Source of the DNA: an uncultured Steroidobacter sp.
GTDB taxonomy: Bacteria; Pseudomonadota; Gammaproteobacteria; Steroidobacterales; Steroidobacteraceae
NCBI RefSeq assembly: GCF_937958065.1
Contig: NZ_CALFXI010000102.1
Location: 69,890 to 133,889 of the forward strand
Direction of reading: 5' to 3'
Length of the DNA stretch: 64,000 nt
The notes beneath the pieces were generated by a model. It saw only the letters and a program-made list of their open reading frames with translations. It did no database searches and was not told the origin of the DNA. Shown here piece after piece: positions 8,247-18,252 of this stretch. How positions within the stretch are numbered: the first letter of the stretch is position 1; every line of letters begins with the position of its first letter. Made by a program: the position numbers and the translations under genes.

Positions 8247-9302
8247 TCAGCTCGCGCGTGCCGCTGGTCGCCTCGAAGGGGCCAGCGCCTCCAGCAGAGC
8301 GATCAGCCAGGATTCCATGGCCAGCTCGCGTTGGAGCGCGGTGCGGGCTAGTTGCGCTTTCAAGGCCCGGGTGCGATCCACCATGCTGTACAGCGCGCTT
8401 ATGTTCAACGGCCGCGACGGGCTTGGCAAGTGCGCAGGTCCCCCTGGGAACGTGACCCGATCGTCAGTTCCGGCAATCGCCGTGCGCGCCAGGGAGGTGA
8501 GCCACAGATCCAGCCAGACCAGCCGGTCGATGAGCGCATCTTTCTCCCACTCCGCCGCGACCTGGGTCACATCGGCGTCGCCGGCCAGCAGAGCGCGCAG
8601 GGACTTCTGCATGTGCTCGTTGAGCGCGTCGAAGCGGCCGTCGGCGTACGCGAGCGCTTTGAGTGGCGCCCCGCCGCTGAATTCCAGCAAGGCGGGCGAC
8701 ACGCTCTTCCCGGACTCCTGCTGCAGCCAGGCCATCGCCTCGGCGGTCGAAGGGCGCGTGATGGTGAGCTTCTGGCAGCGGCTGCGCACGGTCGGCAACA
8801 GGCCCGAGGGTCGCGAGGTCAGCAGCACGAGCAAGCTGCCCTTCGAGGGCTCCTCCAACGTCTTGAGCACGCTGTTCGCCGCCCCGGGCGTCATTTGATG
8901 AGCGGGCTCGATGATGGCGACCTTGTAACCTTGGCGGAAGCTGGTCTTCGACAACTTCTCGCAGGCCGCGCGCACTTGATCGACCGAGAGCTGGGTTTTC
9001 TCTTCCTCGGGCGCGACCCAATGCAGATCGGGATGCGAGCCCGCTTTGATCAGCGCGCAACTCGCGCACGAGCCACAGACATCGAGCGCGCCGTCGACCG
9101 ACTTCTCGCAAAGCACGGCGGCAGCGAGCCACGCTGCGAACGATTCACTGCCGAGACCTTCGGCGCCTTGCACGAGAATCGCGTGCGGCAGCCGGTTCGC
9201 CGTCCACGCCTGACGGAGTTGCGCGATCGCGCCCGAATGCCACGGCAACAAGCGCGGGCTGGGCAACGATTGCGGCTCGGATTGTTCCTCTTTCTTGGCC
9301 AT
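8247..9302 (-). CDS. holB: DNA polymerase III subunit delta-prime
   Basis: A 351-residue clamp-loader subunit that works with DnaX and HolA to load the beta clamp. The N-terminus ends in SPRLLPWHSGAIAQLRQAW, followed by a degenerate P-loop (QGAEGLGSESFAAW) that lacks the Lys-Thr of an active ATPase, as expected for delta-prime. A zinc-binding module is present (CEKSVDGALDVCGSCASC). KVAIIEPAHQMTPGAANSVL and LKTLEEPSKGSLLVLLTSRP are the sensor and lid segments. The C-terminal third (from about residue 210) is the clamp-loader collar. It sits between tmk (21 bases upstream) and pilZ. Confidence 0.95.
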   Translation of the reverse strand: MAKKEEQSEPQSLPSPRLLPWHSGAIAQLRQAWTANRLPHAILVQGAEGLGSESFAAWLAAAVLCEKSVDGALDVCGSCASCALIKAGSHPDLHWVAPEEEKTQLSVDQVRAACEKLSKTSFRQGYKVAIIEPAHQMTPGAANSVLKTLEEPSKGSLLVLLTSRPSGLLPTVRSRCQKLTITRPSTAEAMAWLQQESGKSVSPALLEFSGGAPLKALAYADGRFDALNEHMQKSLRALLAGDADVTQVAAEWEKDALIDRLVWLDLWLTSLARTAIAGTDDRVTFPGGPAHLPSPSRPLNISALYSMVDRTRALKAQLARTALQRELAMESWLIALLEALAPSRRPAARAS

Positions 9303-9323
9303 GGGCTGAAACTGTAACGAAAG

Positions 9324-9980
9324 TTATGAACGCGGCGCCGGCGACAACTTCAACAGACGCTCGTCGATGGCCTGCTGAATGGCGACCGTCACGGATTCCA
9401 GGCTCTGGGTGGCATCGATCACGGCGAAGCGTTGCGGTTCCTGACGCGCACGATCGAGATAGGCCGCGCGCACGCGCTCGAAGAATTCTCGCCGCTCCTG
9501 TTCGAAACGATCGGTCGTGCCCGCGGCGTTGTTTCGAGCGCTCGCCCGCGCCACGCTGATATCGAGCGGCGCGTCGAGTAACAGCGTCAAATCGGGGCGC
9601 AACGTCCCCTGCACCATCTGCTCCAGCGTCGCGATGTTCTCGACTGGCAAGCTCCGGCCGCCGCCTTGATAGGCGTAGGTCGCATCCGTGAAGCGATCGC
9701 AGATGACGCACGCGCCGCGCGCCAACGCGGGTCGAATCACATTCTCGATGTGCGTCGAGCGCGCCGCGAACATGAGCAACAACTCGCAAGTGCTCGGCAT
9801 CGGCTCATCGCTCGTTTCCAGCAGCAGCTCACGGATGCGCTCGGCGCGATGCGTGCCGCCAGGCTCGCGAGTGATCACCACCTCGACGCCCTGCCCGGCG
9901 ACGAAATCTTTCAGACGGCCGATCTGCGTGGACTTGCCCACGCCCTCGCCGCCTTCGATGGTGATGAACTTACCGTGCAT
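9324..9980 (-). CDS. tmk: Thymidylate kinase
   Basis: A 218-residue dTMP kinase making dTDP from dTMP and ATP for DNA synthesis. The P-loop [12 protein letters not shown] is at residues 8-19, the DR(Y/F)-type substrate motif is [16 protein letters not shown], and the lid carries [14 protein letters not shown]. In E. coli-type enzymes the lid, rather than the P-loop, supplies the catalytic basic residue; here the lid Arg of TTDRFE is the candidate. [17 protein letters not shown] is the dTMP-binding segment. It lies 3 bases after mltG and 21 bases before holB, so it is translated as part of the same operon. Confidence 0.96.
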   Translation of the reverse strand: MHGKFITIEGGEGVGKSTQIGRLKDFVAGQGVEVVITREPGGTHRAERIRELLLETSDEPMPSTCELLLMFAARSTHIENVIRPALARGACVICDRFTDATYAYQGGGRSLPVENIATLEQMVQGTLRPDLTLLLDAPLDISVARASARNNAAGTTDRFEQERREFFERVRAAYLDRARQEPQRFAVIDATQSLESVTVAIQQAIDERLLKLSPAPRS

Positions 9981-9983
9981 GAA

Positions 9984-11027
9984 TCATTGGCCCTGAGCGC
10001 TCGGACGCGAGTTGCTGCGCAGCTTTTGCAGATACCGTTTCACCGCGGCGTTGTGCTCCGCGAGCGTACGCGAGAACGTATGGCTGCCGTCGCCGTCACC
10101 CGTCGCCACGAAGAATAGCGCGCCGTTGCTCTCGGGATGCACCGCTGCCCGTATGGAGTCGAGCCCGGGCATTGCAATGGGCGTCGGCGGCAAGCCCGCG
10201 CGCGTGTAAGTGTTGTACGGCGTGTCGCGCAACAGATCGGCGCGTCGAATGTTGCCGTCGTACGCGTTCATCATGCCATAGATCACGGTGGGATCGGTCT
10301 GCAAGCGCATGCCCCGCCGCAGCCGTTCGACGAACACCCCGGCGATCTGCGGCCGTTCGCTATCGAGCGCCGTTTCCTTCTCGATGATGGAGGCGAGAAT
10401 CAATGCCTCGTACGGCCCGGCCAGCGGCAGATCCTTGGCACGCGACTCCCACGCCGTCTTCAACTCCTGCTGCATGCGTCTGAAGGCCATGCCGAGCAGC
10501 TCGATATCGGTGGTGTTGCGCGGGAATCGATATGTGTCCGGGAAGAACTGACCTTCGGGATGCACATCCGGCTGACCGAGCGCTCGCATGATGGCTTCTG
10601 GCGTGCTCGCGGCGTAGTCGCCTCGCACCGAAGGCGATTGCGCGAGCACCTTGCGGATGTCGGCGAACGTGGAGCCTTCGATGAAGGTGATGCTATGAAG
10701 CAGGACCTGGCCGGAGTTGAGCAGATCGAGCAGGCCACTCGGGGTCAGTCCGGGCGCCAGCTGATATTCGCCGGCCTTCAAGGAATGATCGCGCTTGGTG
10801 ATTCGCGCCCAGGCCGTGAAGATCAGTGGCTGATCCAGCAGCGCGCGGTCATTCAGAGCGCTGGCAACCGTGCGCAGCGAAGCGCCCTTCGGCACTTCGA
10901 AGGTCGTGGGCTCGGTGATGGTGGCAATCGGTGTCTGCAGCCAGCGATGGCTCCACCACCCAAGCGCACCCGCCGCGACAATGCCGAGCACGATCATTAC
11001 ACCGAACAGACGCAACAGGGTTCGCAT
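9984..11027 (-). CDS. mltG: Endolytic murein transglycosylase MltG
   Basis: A 347-residue inner-membrane lytic transglycosylase (YceG family) that cuts nascent glycan strands and sets their length. It has one N-terminal membrane segment (about residues 8-25, LFGVMIVLGIVAAGALGWW), a LysM-like region (EVPKGASLRTVASAL), and the catalytic domain with ALILASIIEKETA, where the Glu of IIEKET is catalytic. Downstream conserved blocks are LQTDPTVIYGM, NTYTRAGLPPTPIAMPG and NGALFFVATGDGDGSHTFS. The gene follows pabC with a 9-base gap and precedes tmk by 3 bases, the standard order. Confidence 0.96.
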   Translation of the reverse strand: MRTLLRLFGVMIVLGIVAAGALGWWSHRWLQTPIATITEPTTFEVPKGASLRTVASALNDRALLDQPLIFTAWARITKRDHSLKAGEYQLAPGLTPSGLLDLLNSGQVLLHSITFIEGSTFADIRKVLAQSPSVRGDYAASTPEAIMRALGQPDVHPEGQFFPDTYRFPRNTTDIELLGMAFRRMQQELKTAWESRAKDLPLAGPYEALILASIIEKETALDSERPQIAGVFVERLRRGMRLQTDPTVIYGMMNAYDGNIRRADLLRDTPYNTYTRAGLPPTPIAMPGLDSIRAAVHPESNGALFFVATGDGDGSHTFSRTLAEHNAAVKRYLQKLRSNSRPSAQGQ

Positions 11028-11036
11028 TCCGGTCCT

Positions 11037-11843
11037 TCAGTCGCTCAGCGCCAACGCAGTTGCCAGACGGCCTGCCACGCCGGTCTCGCTCCAATGCAAC
11101 GAATCGAGCGATGCCACCGAGCGGATGCCACGCACCGCGTTGGTGATGAACACTTCGCTCGCAGTTTCCAGGTCGTGGGGCCACAGCGGCTCTTCGCTCA
11201 CCGCCAATTTCAGTTTCGCGGCCGCTTTGATCACCTGCCCGCGCATCACGCCCTGCACCCCACAGAAGCGCAGATCCGGCGTGACCAATGCACCGTCACG
11301 AACGACAAACACGTTGGCCGACGTCGCGCACACCACTTCGCCTTCGGTGTCGAGCATCAAGCCTTCGTCGGCTTCGCCTTCGCGCCACTCGCTTTGTGCC
11401 AGCACCTGCTCGAGCCGATTCAGATGTTTGATGCCCGCGAGCCGCGCATTGCGGCCGAGTCGGATGTCGCACCATCGCAGGCGCAGTGCTTCATGCGGCG
11501 CTGGATTGAACGGATGCAGCGCCACGACGCGATTGCTCGCCATCCCGGGGCTCGGTCGATAGCCGCGTCCGCCAGCTCCGCGAGTCACGATGATCTTGAG
11601 GACGCCTCGATCCGTACCCGCCGTGACTTCCGCGATTTCACGCAGCAGTGTCGCCCGATCCGGCGGCGAAATTCCCAAACGCGCGCAGCCCGAGAACAAG
11701 CGTTGGCAATGAGCGTCGATGAAACGCACTCGACCGTTGACCAGCAGCGCGGTCTCGAACAAACCATCGCCGTATTGAAAGCCACGATCGTCCGCCGCTA
11801 TCTGTTGCGATGCCTGGCCGTTGATGAGCATGGCGACCGTCAT
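11037..11843 (-). CDS. pabC: Aminodeoxychorismate lyase
   Basis: A 268-residue PLP enzyme of fold type IV that turns 4-amino-4-deoxychorismate into p-aminobenzoate and pyruvate in folate synthesis. RGFQYGDGLFETALLVNG near the N-terminus, TRGAGGRGYRPS and AGIKHLNRLEQVLAQSEW (with the PLP Lys of GIKHLN) closely match E. coli PabC, as does GEVVCATSANVFVV. The start overlaps the end of pabB by 4 bases (ATGA type), so the two are translationally coupled; both serve the same pathway. The partner glutamine amidotransferase PabA is not in the window. Confidence 0.95.
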   Translation of the reverse strand: MTVAMLINGQASQQIAADDRGFQYGDGLFETALLVNGRVRFIDAHCQRLFSGCARLGISPPDRATLLREIAEVTAGTDRGVLKIIVTRGAGGRGYRPSPGMASNRVVALHPFNPAPHEALRLRWCDIRLGRNARLAGIKHLNRLEQVLAQSEWREGEADEGLMLDTEGEVVCATSANVFVVRDGALVTPDLRFCGVQGVMRGQVIKAAAKLKLAVSEEPLWPHDLETASEVFITNAVRGIRSVASLDSLHWSETGVAGRLATALALSD

Positions 11844-13267
11844 GGCCCGGCACCTTCGGTATCCGATCCCAACGCACGCAGCACGCCGCGAGCCTTGGCT
11901 CGCGTTTCCGCCAACTCGCGTTCCGGGATCGAGTCGGCAACGATGCCCGCGCCGGCACGTAGCGTGAGTTGATCCCCCGCCACTTCCAACGTGCGAATCA
12001 GGATGTTCGTATCCATGCTGCCGTCGCGGTTGAGATAGCCGAACGAGCCGGTGTACGCGCCGCGCGCGACGCCTTCGAGCTCGGCGATGATCTCCATGCA
12101 GCGGACTTTGGGACAGCCGGTGATGGTGCCTCCCGGAAACACCGCGCGCAGCACGTCGCCCGGGGTGACATCGGCGCGCAGCGTGCCGCTCACATTGGAA
12201 ACGATGTGATGGACGTGCGCATACGACTCGATGGTCATCAGCTCGTCGACCTTCACGGTGCCCGCTTCGCAGATTCGCCCCAGGTCATTGCGTTCCAGGT
12301 CGATCAACATCACGTGCTCGGCCCGCTCCTTGGGATGAGCGTGCAGCTCGCGCGCCAGATCGACATCGGCGGCAGCAGTCTGGCCTCGCGGGCGCGTACC
12401 CGCAATGGGTCGCGTCGAGACCCGACCGTCACGCACCGACGCCAGGCGCTCGGGCGAGGAGCTCACGATGGTGATCCCTTCCAGCCGCAGGATGCCGCTG
12501 AACGGCGCCGGGTTGGTCTCCCGCAGGCGTTGATACAGATGCTGGGGCGTGATGCCGGCCGTCAGCTTCGCTTGCCAGCCGCGTGAGAGATTTGCTTGAT
12601 AGACGTCGCCGGCGGCGATGTATTCCAGCGCGCGCTCCACACTTCGCAAGAACTGCTCCGGCGCATCTTCGCTCACTCCGCCCGATACCAGCGGCATCCC
12701 AGGTGAAAGCAGCGCTGGAGCGTGCGCGAGATCGTTCGCCATGCGCGGGAGCAGCAGCTCGAAGTCCGGTTCCGCGACGAGCCACGACTTGCCGCCGTTG
12801 CGTTCGTGAATGATGGCGGCCGGCACCCGAATCGCGCAGGCAATCGGCCCGGCGCTCGGCGACGCCAGCTTCAGTCGGGGCTCGATCTCGCCCGCCAGCT
12901 CGTAGCCGAGGTAAAGCAGCCAGCCGCCAGTGAACGGCAATTCGTGCTCGGCACGGGCTCGAACGCGCTCGGCTTGCCACCAATGATCGAGCGCGGGCAG
13001 GAACTGGCCATCGACGGTGCCGGTCCGACCGCTCAGCGAGCCATCGCGAAGCAGCGACAACCGCTCCTGGGGATGAGCGAACAGAATGTCGAAGCGCGTG
13101 CGCGCATTGCCGGCGGCGGCGCTTTCGAAGAGCGCGGGATAGCGGTCGGGAAAAGCGGCGTGCAACGCCAGCAGCGCCGACGAATCGGCGCTGACGGGTT
13201 GGATCACAGGCGCTCGCTCGACCGCGGGGGACCTGGGCGACGCCGGGCCGCTCATGCGCTCCCCCAT
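11840..13267 (-). CDS. pabB: Aminodeoxychorismate synthase component I
   Basis: A 475-residue chorismate-utilising enzyme that aminates chorismate to aminodeoxychorismate using ammonia from PabA. The C-terminal chorismate-binding domain (from about residue 205) has VSSSPERLASVRDG, the catalytic loop TRPIAGTRPRG, DLERNDLGRICEAGTV and FPGGTITGCPKVRCMEII. The PIAGT motif has Ala where E. coli PabB has its reactive Lys (PIKGT), so it belongs to the PabB class without that Lys. Its place directly before pabC argues against TrpE. In E. coli this operon slot has only pabC, so pabB here is an addition. ATG 13267 has no clear ribosome site; ATG 13255, preceded by GGGGAG, is a good alternative. Confidence 0.92.
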   Translation of the reverse strand: MGERMSGPASPRSPAVERAPVIQPVSADSSALLALHAAFPDRYPALFESAAAGNARTRFDILFAHPQERLSLLRDGSLSGRTGTVDGQFLPALDHWWQAERVRARAEHELPFTGGWLLYLGYELAGEIEPRLKLASPSAGPIACAIRVPAAIIHERNGGKSWLVAEPDFELLLPRMANDLAHAPALLSPGMPLVSGGVSEDAPEQFLRSVERALEYIAAGDVYQANLSRGWQAKLTAGITPQHLYQRLRETNPAPFSGILRLEGITIVSSSPERLASVRDGRVSTRPIAGTRPRGQTAAADVDLARELHAHPKERAEHVMLIDLERNDLGRICEAGTVKVDELMTIESYAHVHHIVSNVSGTLRADVTPGDVLRAVFPGGTITGCPKVRCMEIIAELEGVARGAYTGSFGYLNRDGSMDTNILIRTLEVAGDQLTLRAGAGIVADSIPERELAETRAKARGVLRALGSDTEGAGP

Positions 13268-13283
13268 GAAGTGGCTATGGCAC

Positions 13284-14528
<1,245 letters not shown>

Positions 14529-14696
14529 ACGGTTACCTCACGAGAAGCGTGACTTCGATTGACGTGCCACAACTATTGACTGGGGACATGGAGGGCAATT
14601 GGCGGAAGACCGTGGATGACTGCGGCCTTCCTTGATGCTTCAGCGTGGCGCTTCCGAGATAGCTACGTCAGCGCCGGCAGCTCGCGTGCGAGGCCT

Positions 14697-14939
14697 TCAG
14701 GCCTGGTTGCGACGCTCGGTGATGTAATCGATCGCCTGCTGCACGGTGGTGATCTTCTCCGCGTCCTCGTCCGGGATCTCGGTTTCGAACTCCTCTTCCA
14801 GCGCCATCACCAGCTCGACGGTGTCGAGCGAGTCAGCGCCCAGGTCGTCGACGAAGGAAGCGTCGTTGGTGACTTCTTCCTCTTTCACCCCCAATTGTTC
14901 GGCGACGATGGCTTTGACCTGCTGTTCAATACTGCTCAT
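14697..14939 (-). CDS. acpP: Acyl carrier protein
   Basis: An 80-residue acidic carrier protein that holds growing acyl chains on 4'-phosphopantetheine. Ser37 in [19 protein letters not shown] is the attachment site, and the flanks match typical bacterial AcpP. GAGGAC is upstream of the ATG. A promoter in the fabG-acpP spacer (separate entry) would give acpP extra transcription, in line with the large amounts of AcpP cells need. Confidence 0.98.
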   Translation of the reverse strand: MSSIEQQVKAIVAEQLGVKEEEVTNDASFVDDLGADSLDTVELVMALEEEFETEIPDEDAEKITTVQQAIDYITERRNQA

Positions 14940-15024
14940 TGTGTACGAGTCCTCTATGAGGTGCTTAAACCCTTCGCTCGAGACCGACCCTTTTTGTTCA
15001 TGGGTGGGGTCGCACGGGGGGCGT

Positions 15025-15053
15025 ATTCTAAGTTAGATGGCCGGTGGGGCCAA
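15025..15053 (-). promoter_or_regulatory. Putative sigma70 promoter of acpP
   Basis: On the minus strand TTGGCC (15048-15053) and TAGAAT (15025-15030) are 17 bases apart, a good sigma70 match. The predicted start near 15018 gives a leader of roughly 80 nt before the acpP ATG at 14939. It lies in the 156-base gap after fabG. Confidence 0.5.
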
Positions 15054-15095
15054 CATTTACGAAAGTTGTTCGATTTTGGACGGACGTTGCCGGCG

Positions 15096-15848
15096 TCAGA
15101 CCATGTACATGCCGCCGTTGACGTGCAGCGTTTCACCGGTGATATAGCCGGCCTGTGGCGACGCAAGAAACGCCACAGCATGGGCAATATCCTCGACGGA
15201 ACCCAGTCGTCCCAACGCAACTTGTGCACTCAGCTGCTGTTGCTGCTCGGCCGGCAGCTTGGCCGTCATGTCGGTCGCGATGAAACCCGGCGCCACCACG
15301 TTCACCGTGATACCGCGCGAGCCGACCTCGCGTGCCAGAGATTTGGAAAAGCCGATGATGCCGGCCTTGGCCGCGGCGTAATTGGTTTGCCCGGCGTTGC
15401 CCATCACGCCCACCACCGAGGCGATGTTGATGATGCGCCCCCGGCGGGCCTTCATCATGCCGCGCAGGACCGCTTTCGACAGCCGGAACACCGAGGCGAG
15501 GTTGGTGTTCATGATGTCGTCCCACTCCTCCTGCTTCATGCGCAGGAGCAGGTTGTCGCGGGTAATTCCTGCATTGTTCACCAGAATGGTGAGTGCGCCT
15601 TCCCTGCTTTCGATGTCTTTGAGCGCGTTCTCGCTGGAGGCCGCGTCGGCCACGTTCAGCACGATGCCGCGCCCCTTGTAGTTGCCGGCAGCGAGCCAAT
15701 CGGTGATCCCTTGGGCGCCCGCTTCGCTGGTCGCGGTGCCGATCACAGTGGCGCCGTTGCGCGCCAATTGCTCGGCGATCGCGCGGCCGATGCCACGCGA
15801 GGCGCCGGTCACCAGCGCGATATCCTGGGCCAATACTTGCTCGCTCAT
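15096..15848 (-). CDS. fabG: 3-oxoacyl-ACP reductase
   Basis: A 250-residue NADPH-dependent short-chain dehydrogenase that reduces 3-oxoacyl-ACP. It shows the cofactor motif TGASRGIGRAIAEQLA, the NNAG motif (ILVNNAGITRDN), and the Ser-Tyr-Lys triad in NIASVVGVMGNAGQTNYAAAK. The end LHVNGGMYMV is typical. The frame stays open for 42 codons upstream, but ATG 15848 is the right start: it overlaps the fabD stop by 4 bases (ATGA) and matches the FabG N-terminus. Confidence 0.96.
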   Translation of the reverse strand: MSEQVLAQDIALVTGASRGIGRAIAEQLARNGATVIGTATSEAGAQGITDWLAAGNYKGRGIVLNVADAASSENALKDIESREGALTILVNNAGITRDNLLLRMKQEEWDDIMNTNLASVFRLSKAVLRGMMKARRGRIINIASVVGVMGNAGQTNYAAAKAGIIGFSKSLAREVGSRGITVNVVAPGFIATDMTAKLPAEQQQQLSAQVALGRLGSVEDIAHAVAFLASPQAGYITGETLHVNGGMYMV

Positions 15849-16804
15849 GACTGACTCCGGCAGGCCGCGAGCGCCTGTTGCAAGCTCTCGGGATCCTCGA
15901 TCGAGAGCATCGCGATGTCCTTGTTCTTCTCGATGCGACGGTTGAGCCCGGTCAACACGCCTTTCGGGCCGCACTCGACCAGCACCCTGGCGCCGCCGGC
16001 GAGCAGCGCGCGCACGGTTTCGGTCCAGCGCACCGGCTTCACCAGCTGCTGCACCAACGCCTGGCGGATGCTGTCCGGCCCCTGGTGGGTCTTCACGTCG
16101 ACGGTATAGATGTCGCGCACTTCAGGCTGCGCGAACGACACGTTCTGCAATTTCTCCGCCATGCGATCGGCGGCGGGCTGCATCAAGGCAGTGTGCGAAG
16201 GCACGCTGACCGGCAGCTTCATGGCGCGCTTGGCGCCCTTGGCCTTGAGCACTTCGATGGCCCGGTCGACGGCCACGGCGCTGCCTGCGATCACGACCTG
16301 TCCAGGCGAATTGAAGTTGGCGGCCTGCACGATCTCGCCCGCCGCGCCCTTCTGGGTGGCTTCAGCACAGGCGGCTTCGACTTCGGCATCGTCGACACCG
16401 AGGATGGCGGCCATCGCGCCCTGCCCGGCGGGAACCGCCTGTTGCATGGCCTGACCGCGAAACTGGACCAGTGCCACCGCGGTTTTGAAATCCAGCGCGC
16501 CCGAGCACACCAGTGCCGAATACTCGCCGAGGCTATGGCCCGCCATCGCCGCAGGCAGCGGACCGCCGTGCTTGCGCCAGACGCGCCAGGTGGCGACAGC
16601 CGCGGTCAGCATCGCAGGCTGCGTGCGCTCGGTGGCACCGAGTTGTTCTTCCGGGCCCTGCTGGCACAGCTGCCACAGGTCGTAGCCGAGCACCGACGAC
16701 GCTTCGGCGAAGGTTTCCTGCACCAGCGGCTCGGCACTGGCCAGCGCGGCCAGCATGCCGACCGACTGCGACCCCTGGCCGGGGAATACAAAGGCAAAAC
16801 TCAT
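15845..16804 (-). CDS. fabD: Malonyl-CoA:ACP transacylase
   Basis: A 319-residue acyltransferase that loads malonyl groups onto AcpP. The nucleophile elbow GHSLGEYSALVCSG carries the catalytic Ser, and FVFPGQGSQSVGML at the N-terminus supplies the oxyanion-hole Gln. VSVPSHTALMQPAADR contains the catalytic His. It is the first gene of the run; the plsX and fabH genes that precede fabD in E. coli are missing. AGGAG six bases before the ATG is a strong ribosome site, and the stop overlaps the fabG start. Confidence 0.96.
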   Translation of the reverse strand: MSFAFVFPGQGSQSVGMLAALASAEPLVQETFAEASSVLGYDLWQLCQQGPEEQLGATERTQPAMLTAAVATWRVWRKHGGPLPAAMAGHSLGEYSALVCSGALDFKTAVALVQFRGQAMQQAVPAGQGAMAAILGVDDAEVEAACAEATQKGAAGEIVQAANFNSPGQVVIAGSAVAVDRAIEVLKAKGAKRAMKLPVSVPSHTALMQPAADRMAEKLQNVSFAQPEVRDIYTVDVKTHQGPDSIRQALVQQLVKPVRWTETVRALLAGGARVLVECGPKGVLTGLNRRIEKNKDIAMLSIEDPESLQQALAACRSQS

Positions 16805-16873
16805 TGAACTCCTGTGGGTCTTTCGGCCACTTTCGCGACCCGACCTGGCATGACCAAGCGCATGCGGCGCGCG

Positions 16874-16879
16874 ATTATA
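16874..16879 (-). promoter_or_regulatory. Putative -10 box of the fab operon promoter
   Basis: A perfect TATAAT on the minus strand (ATTATA at 16874-16879) lies about 70 bases before the fabD start, in the 94-base gap between the rhombosortase and fabD. No good -35 hexamer is present at 16-18 bases, so an activator may be needed. Confidence 0.45.
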
Positions 16880-16898
16880 GCCATCGGCGCCAGGGTGG

Positions 16899-17543
16899 CT
16901 AGATCCTTGACTTTACGGCCACTTGCCTATCGGCGTGCAACCACAGGATGAACCCGGCCAGCGTTCCGCCCAGCGCGCCGTAGCGATGCGCCTCCACAAC
17001 GACCGCCAGGTCCCCCGCCATGGGCAGTGCCCCCTGCCAGTATTCCCAGCTCAATTTGCCGAGCAGAATCGCCGTCAAACCCAGCGCCAGCCGCTTCGGC
17101 TGGTACTGCCACCAGGACACCGCGCCGGCCGCCAGAGCGCCATGCAGAACCCCGGACAGACCCACGTACCAGGCGATCTGTGGCTCCCAGAACACAAATG
17201 CGACATCGATCGCGAGCGCGCTCAGCAGCGCGATCAGCAGCCAGCCTCGCCAGGAGTAGTCCTGCTGAAACAACGCCGCGATCAGCGCGACGGCGGCGGC
17301 GTTCAGCAGCAGGTGGCGCGTGTTGCCATGGACCAGATGAGCTGTAACCAGGCGCCAGTATTCTCCCTGCAGCACCGCCTCCCGCTCATAGCGCAATAGC
17401 AGCCGACCGCCTTCGCCGAGCAGCGACAGCAGAACCAGCCCGAGCCACAGCAGTCCAATGCCCCGCCGACCCCGCCTCTCGGGCATCCATTGCCTGAACC
17501 GCTGCGAAAACGACAGGGCGGGCCCGGACAAGCCGTCACTCAT
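16899..17543 (-). CDS. rrtA: Rhombosortase (rhomboid-family protease)
   Basis: A 214-residue polytopic rhomboid protease with about five to six membrane segments. The catalytic Ser130 is in WYVGLSGVLHG and the catalytic His186 in VVVEAHRYGALGG; the Glu-Ala-His context and the short length point to the rhombosortase subfamily. Rhombosortases process proteins with a C-terminal GlyGly-CTERM tail, which are typically exported by the type II secretion system and then anchored or released at the surface. Its start is 19 bases from gspH on the opposite strand, so enzyme and secretion genes share an intergenic region. No GlyGly-CTERM substrate gene is in the window. Confidence 0.87.
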   Translation of the reverse strand: MSDGLSGPALSFSQRFRQWMPERRGRRGIGLLWLGLVLLSLLGEGGRLLLRYEREAVLQGEYWRLVTAHLVHGNTRHLLLNAAAVALIAALFQQDYSWRGWLLIALLSALAIDVAFVFWEPQIAWYVGLSGVLHGALAAGAVSWWQYQPKRLALGLTAILLGKLSWEYWQGALPMAGDLAVVVEAHRYGALGGTLAGFILWLHADRQVAVKSRI

Positions 17544-17562
17544 TGGTACGATCTGCTTTGTT

Positions 17563-18252
17563 ATGATCCGGCGCCTTACGCACCACGGTAGAGCTCATAT
17601 TATCCACACCTGCACCCCGGCCCGCTGGAGGCAGCTGCACAGCGGTTTCACGCTGCTGGAGTTGCTCGTCGTGCTGGTGGTCATCGGCGTGATGGTATCG
17701 GTGGCGGTGCTCTCGTTCGGCGTGCTCGGGCGCGATCGTCAGTCCGAAGATGAATCGCGCCGCTTCTGGACGGTGCTGCGACAGGCCCGCGAGGAAGGCG
17801 AAATGCAGGTCGAGGACCTCGGCGTTTTCGTGTCCACCGGCGCCTACGAATATCTGCGCTACGATTCCCGCAAGAACGAGTGGCAACCGATCGACGGCGA
17901 CGAGCTGTTCGCGCCGCGCCAGCTGCCCGAGGGGCTGCGCTTCCGGCTGCGACTGGAATCGCGCGAGGTGGTGCTCAAGCCCAACCTGCCTCAGCGCGGC
18001 GACAAGGACGAGAACCAAAGAAACCCACCGCACATCATGGTGCTCTCCAGCGGCGACGTGAGCCCGTTCGAGCTCGAGATCGAGCGTGAAGGCCAACCCG
18101 CGACGTGGCGCGTGACGGGGCTCGCCAACAACGATCTGCGCGTCGAGACGCGCGATGAGCGCAATCAATGGGGAGTGCTGCTGCAGACCAAGCCGCCTCA
18201 GGACGGCACGAACGCCAAACAAGCTCCGACACGGGTGTCCAGTGCGCGCTGA
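17563..18252 (+). CDS. gspH: Type II secretion minor pseudopilin GspH
   Basis: A 229-residue pseudopilin of the type II secretion pseudopilus. The prepilin peptidase site is HSG|FTLLELLVVLVVIGV (cleavage after Gly28, Glu at mature position 5), followed by a hydrophobic helix and a soluble domain. The 28-residue leader is long. It follows from ATG 17563, the only conventional start in this frame before the cleavage site, but this ATG has no ribosome site and overlaps a TATGAT box. The gene heads gspH-I-J-K-L-M-N with overlapping ends throughout. The gspC-G genes are not adjacent. The order and the C-terminal domain favour GspH over GspG. Confidence 0.88.
   Translation: MIRRLTHHGRAHIIHTCTPARWRQLHSGFTLLELLVVLVVIGVMVSVAVLSFGVLGRDRQSEDESRRFWTVLRQAREEGEMQVEDLGVFVSTGAYEYLRYDSRKNEWQPIDGDELFAPRQLPEGLRFRLRLESREVVLKPNLPQRGDKDENQRNPPHIMVLSSGDVSPFELEIEREGQPATWRVTGLANNDLRVETRDERNQWGVLLQTKPPQDGTNAKQAPTRVSSAR

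Noticed and set aside
15849..15974. Upstream extension of fabG
   Set aside because: The open frame lies within fabD; ATG 15848 overlaps the fabD stop and matches known FabG starts.
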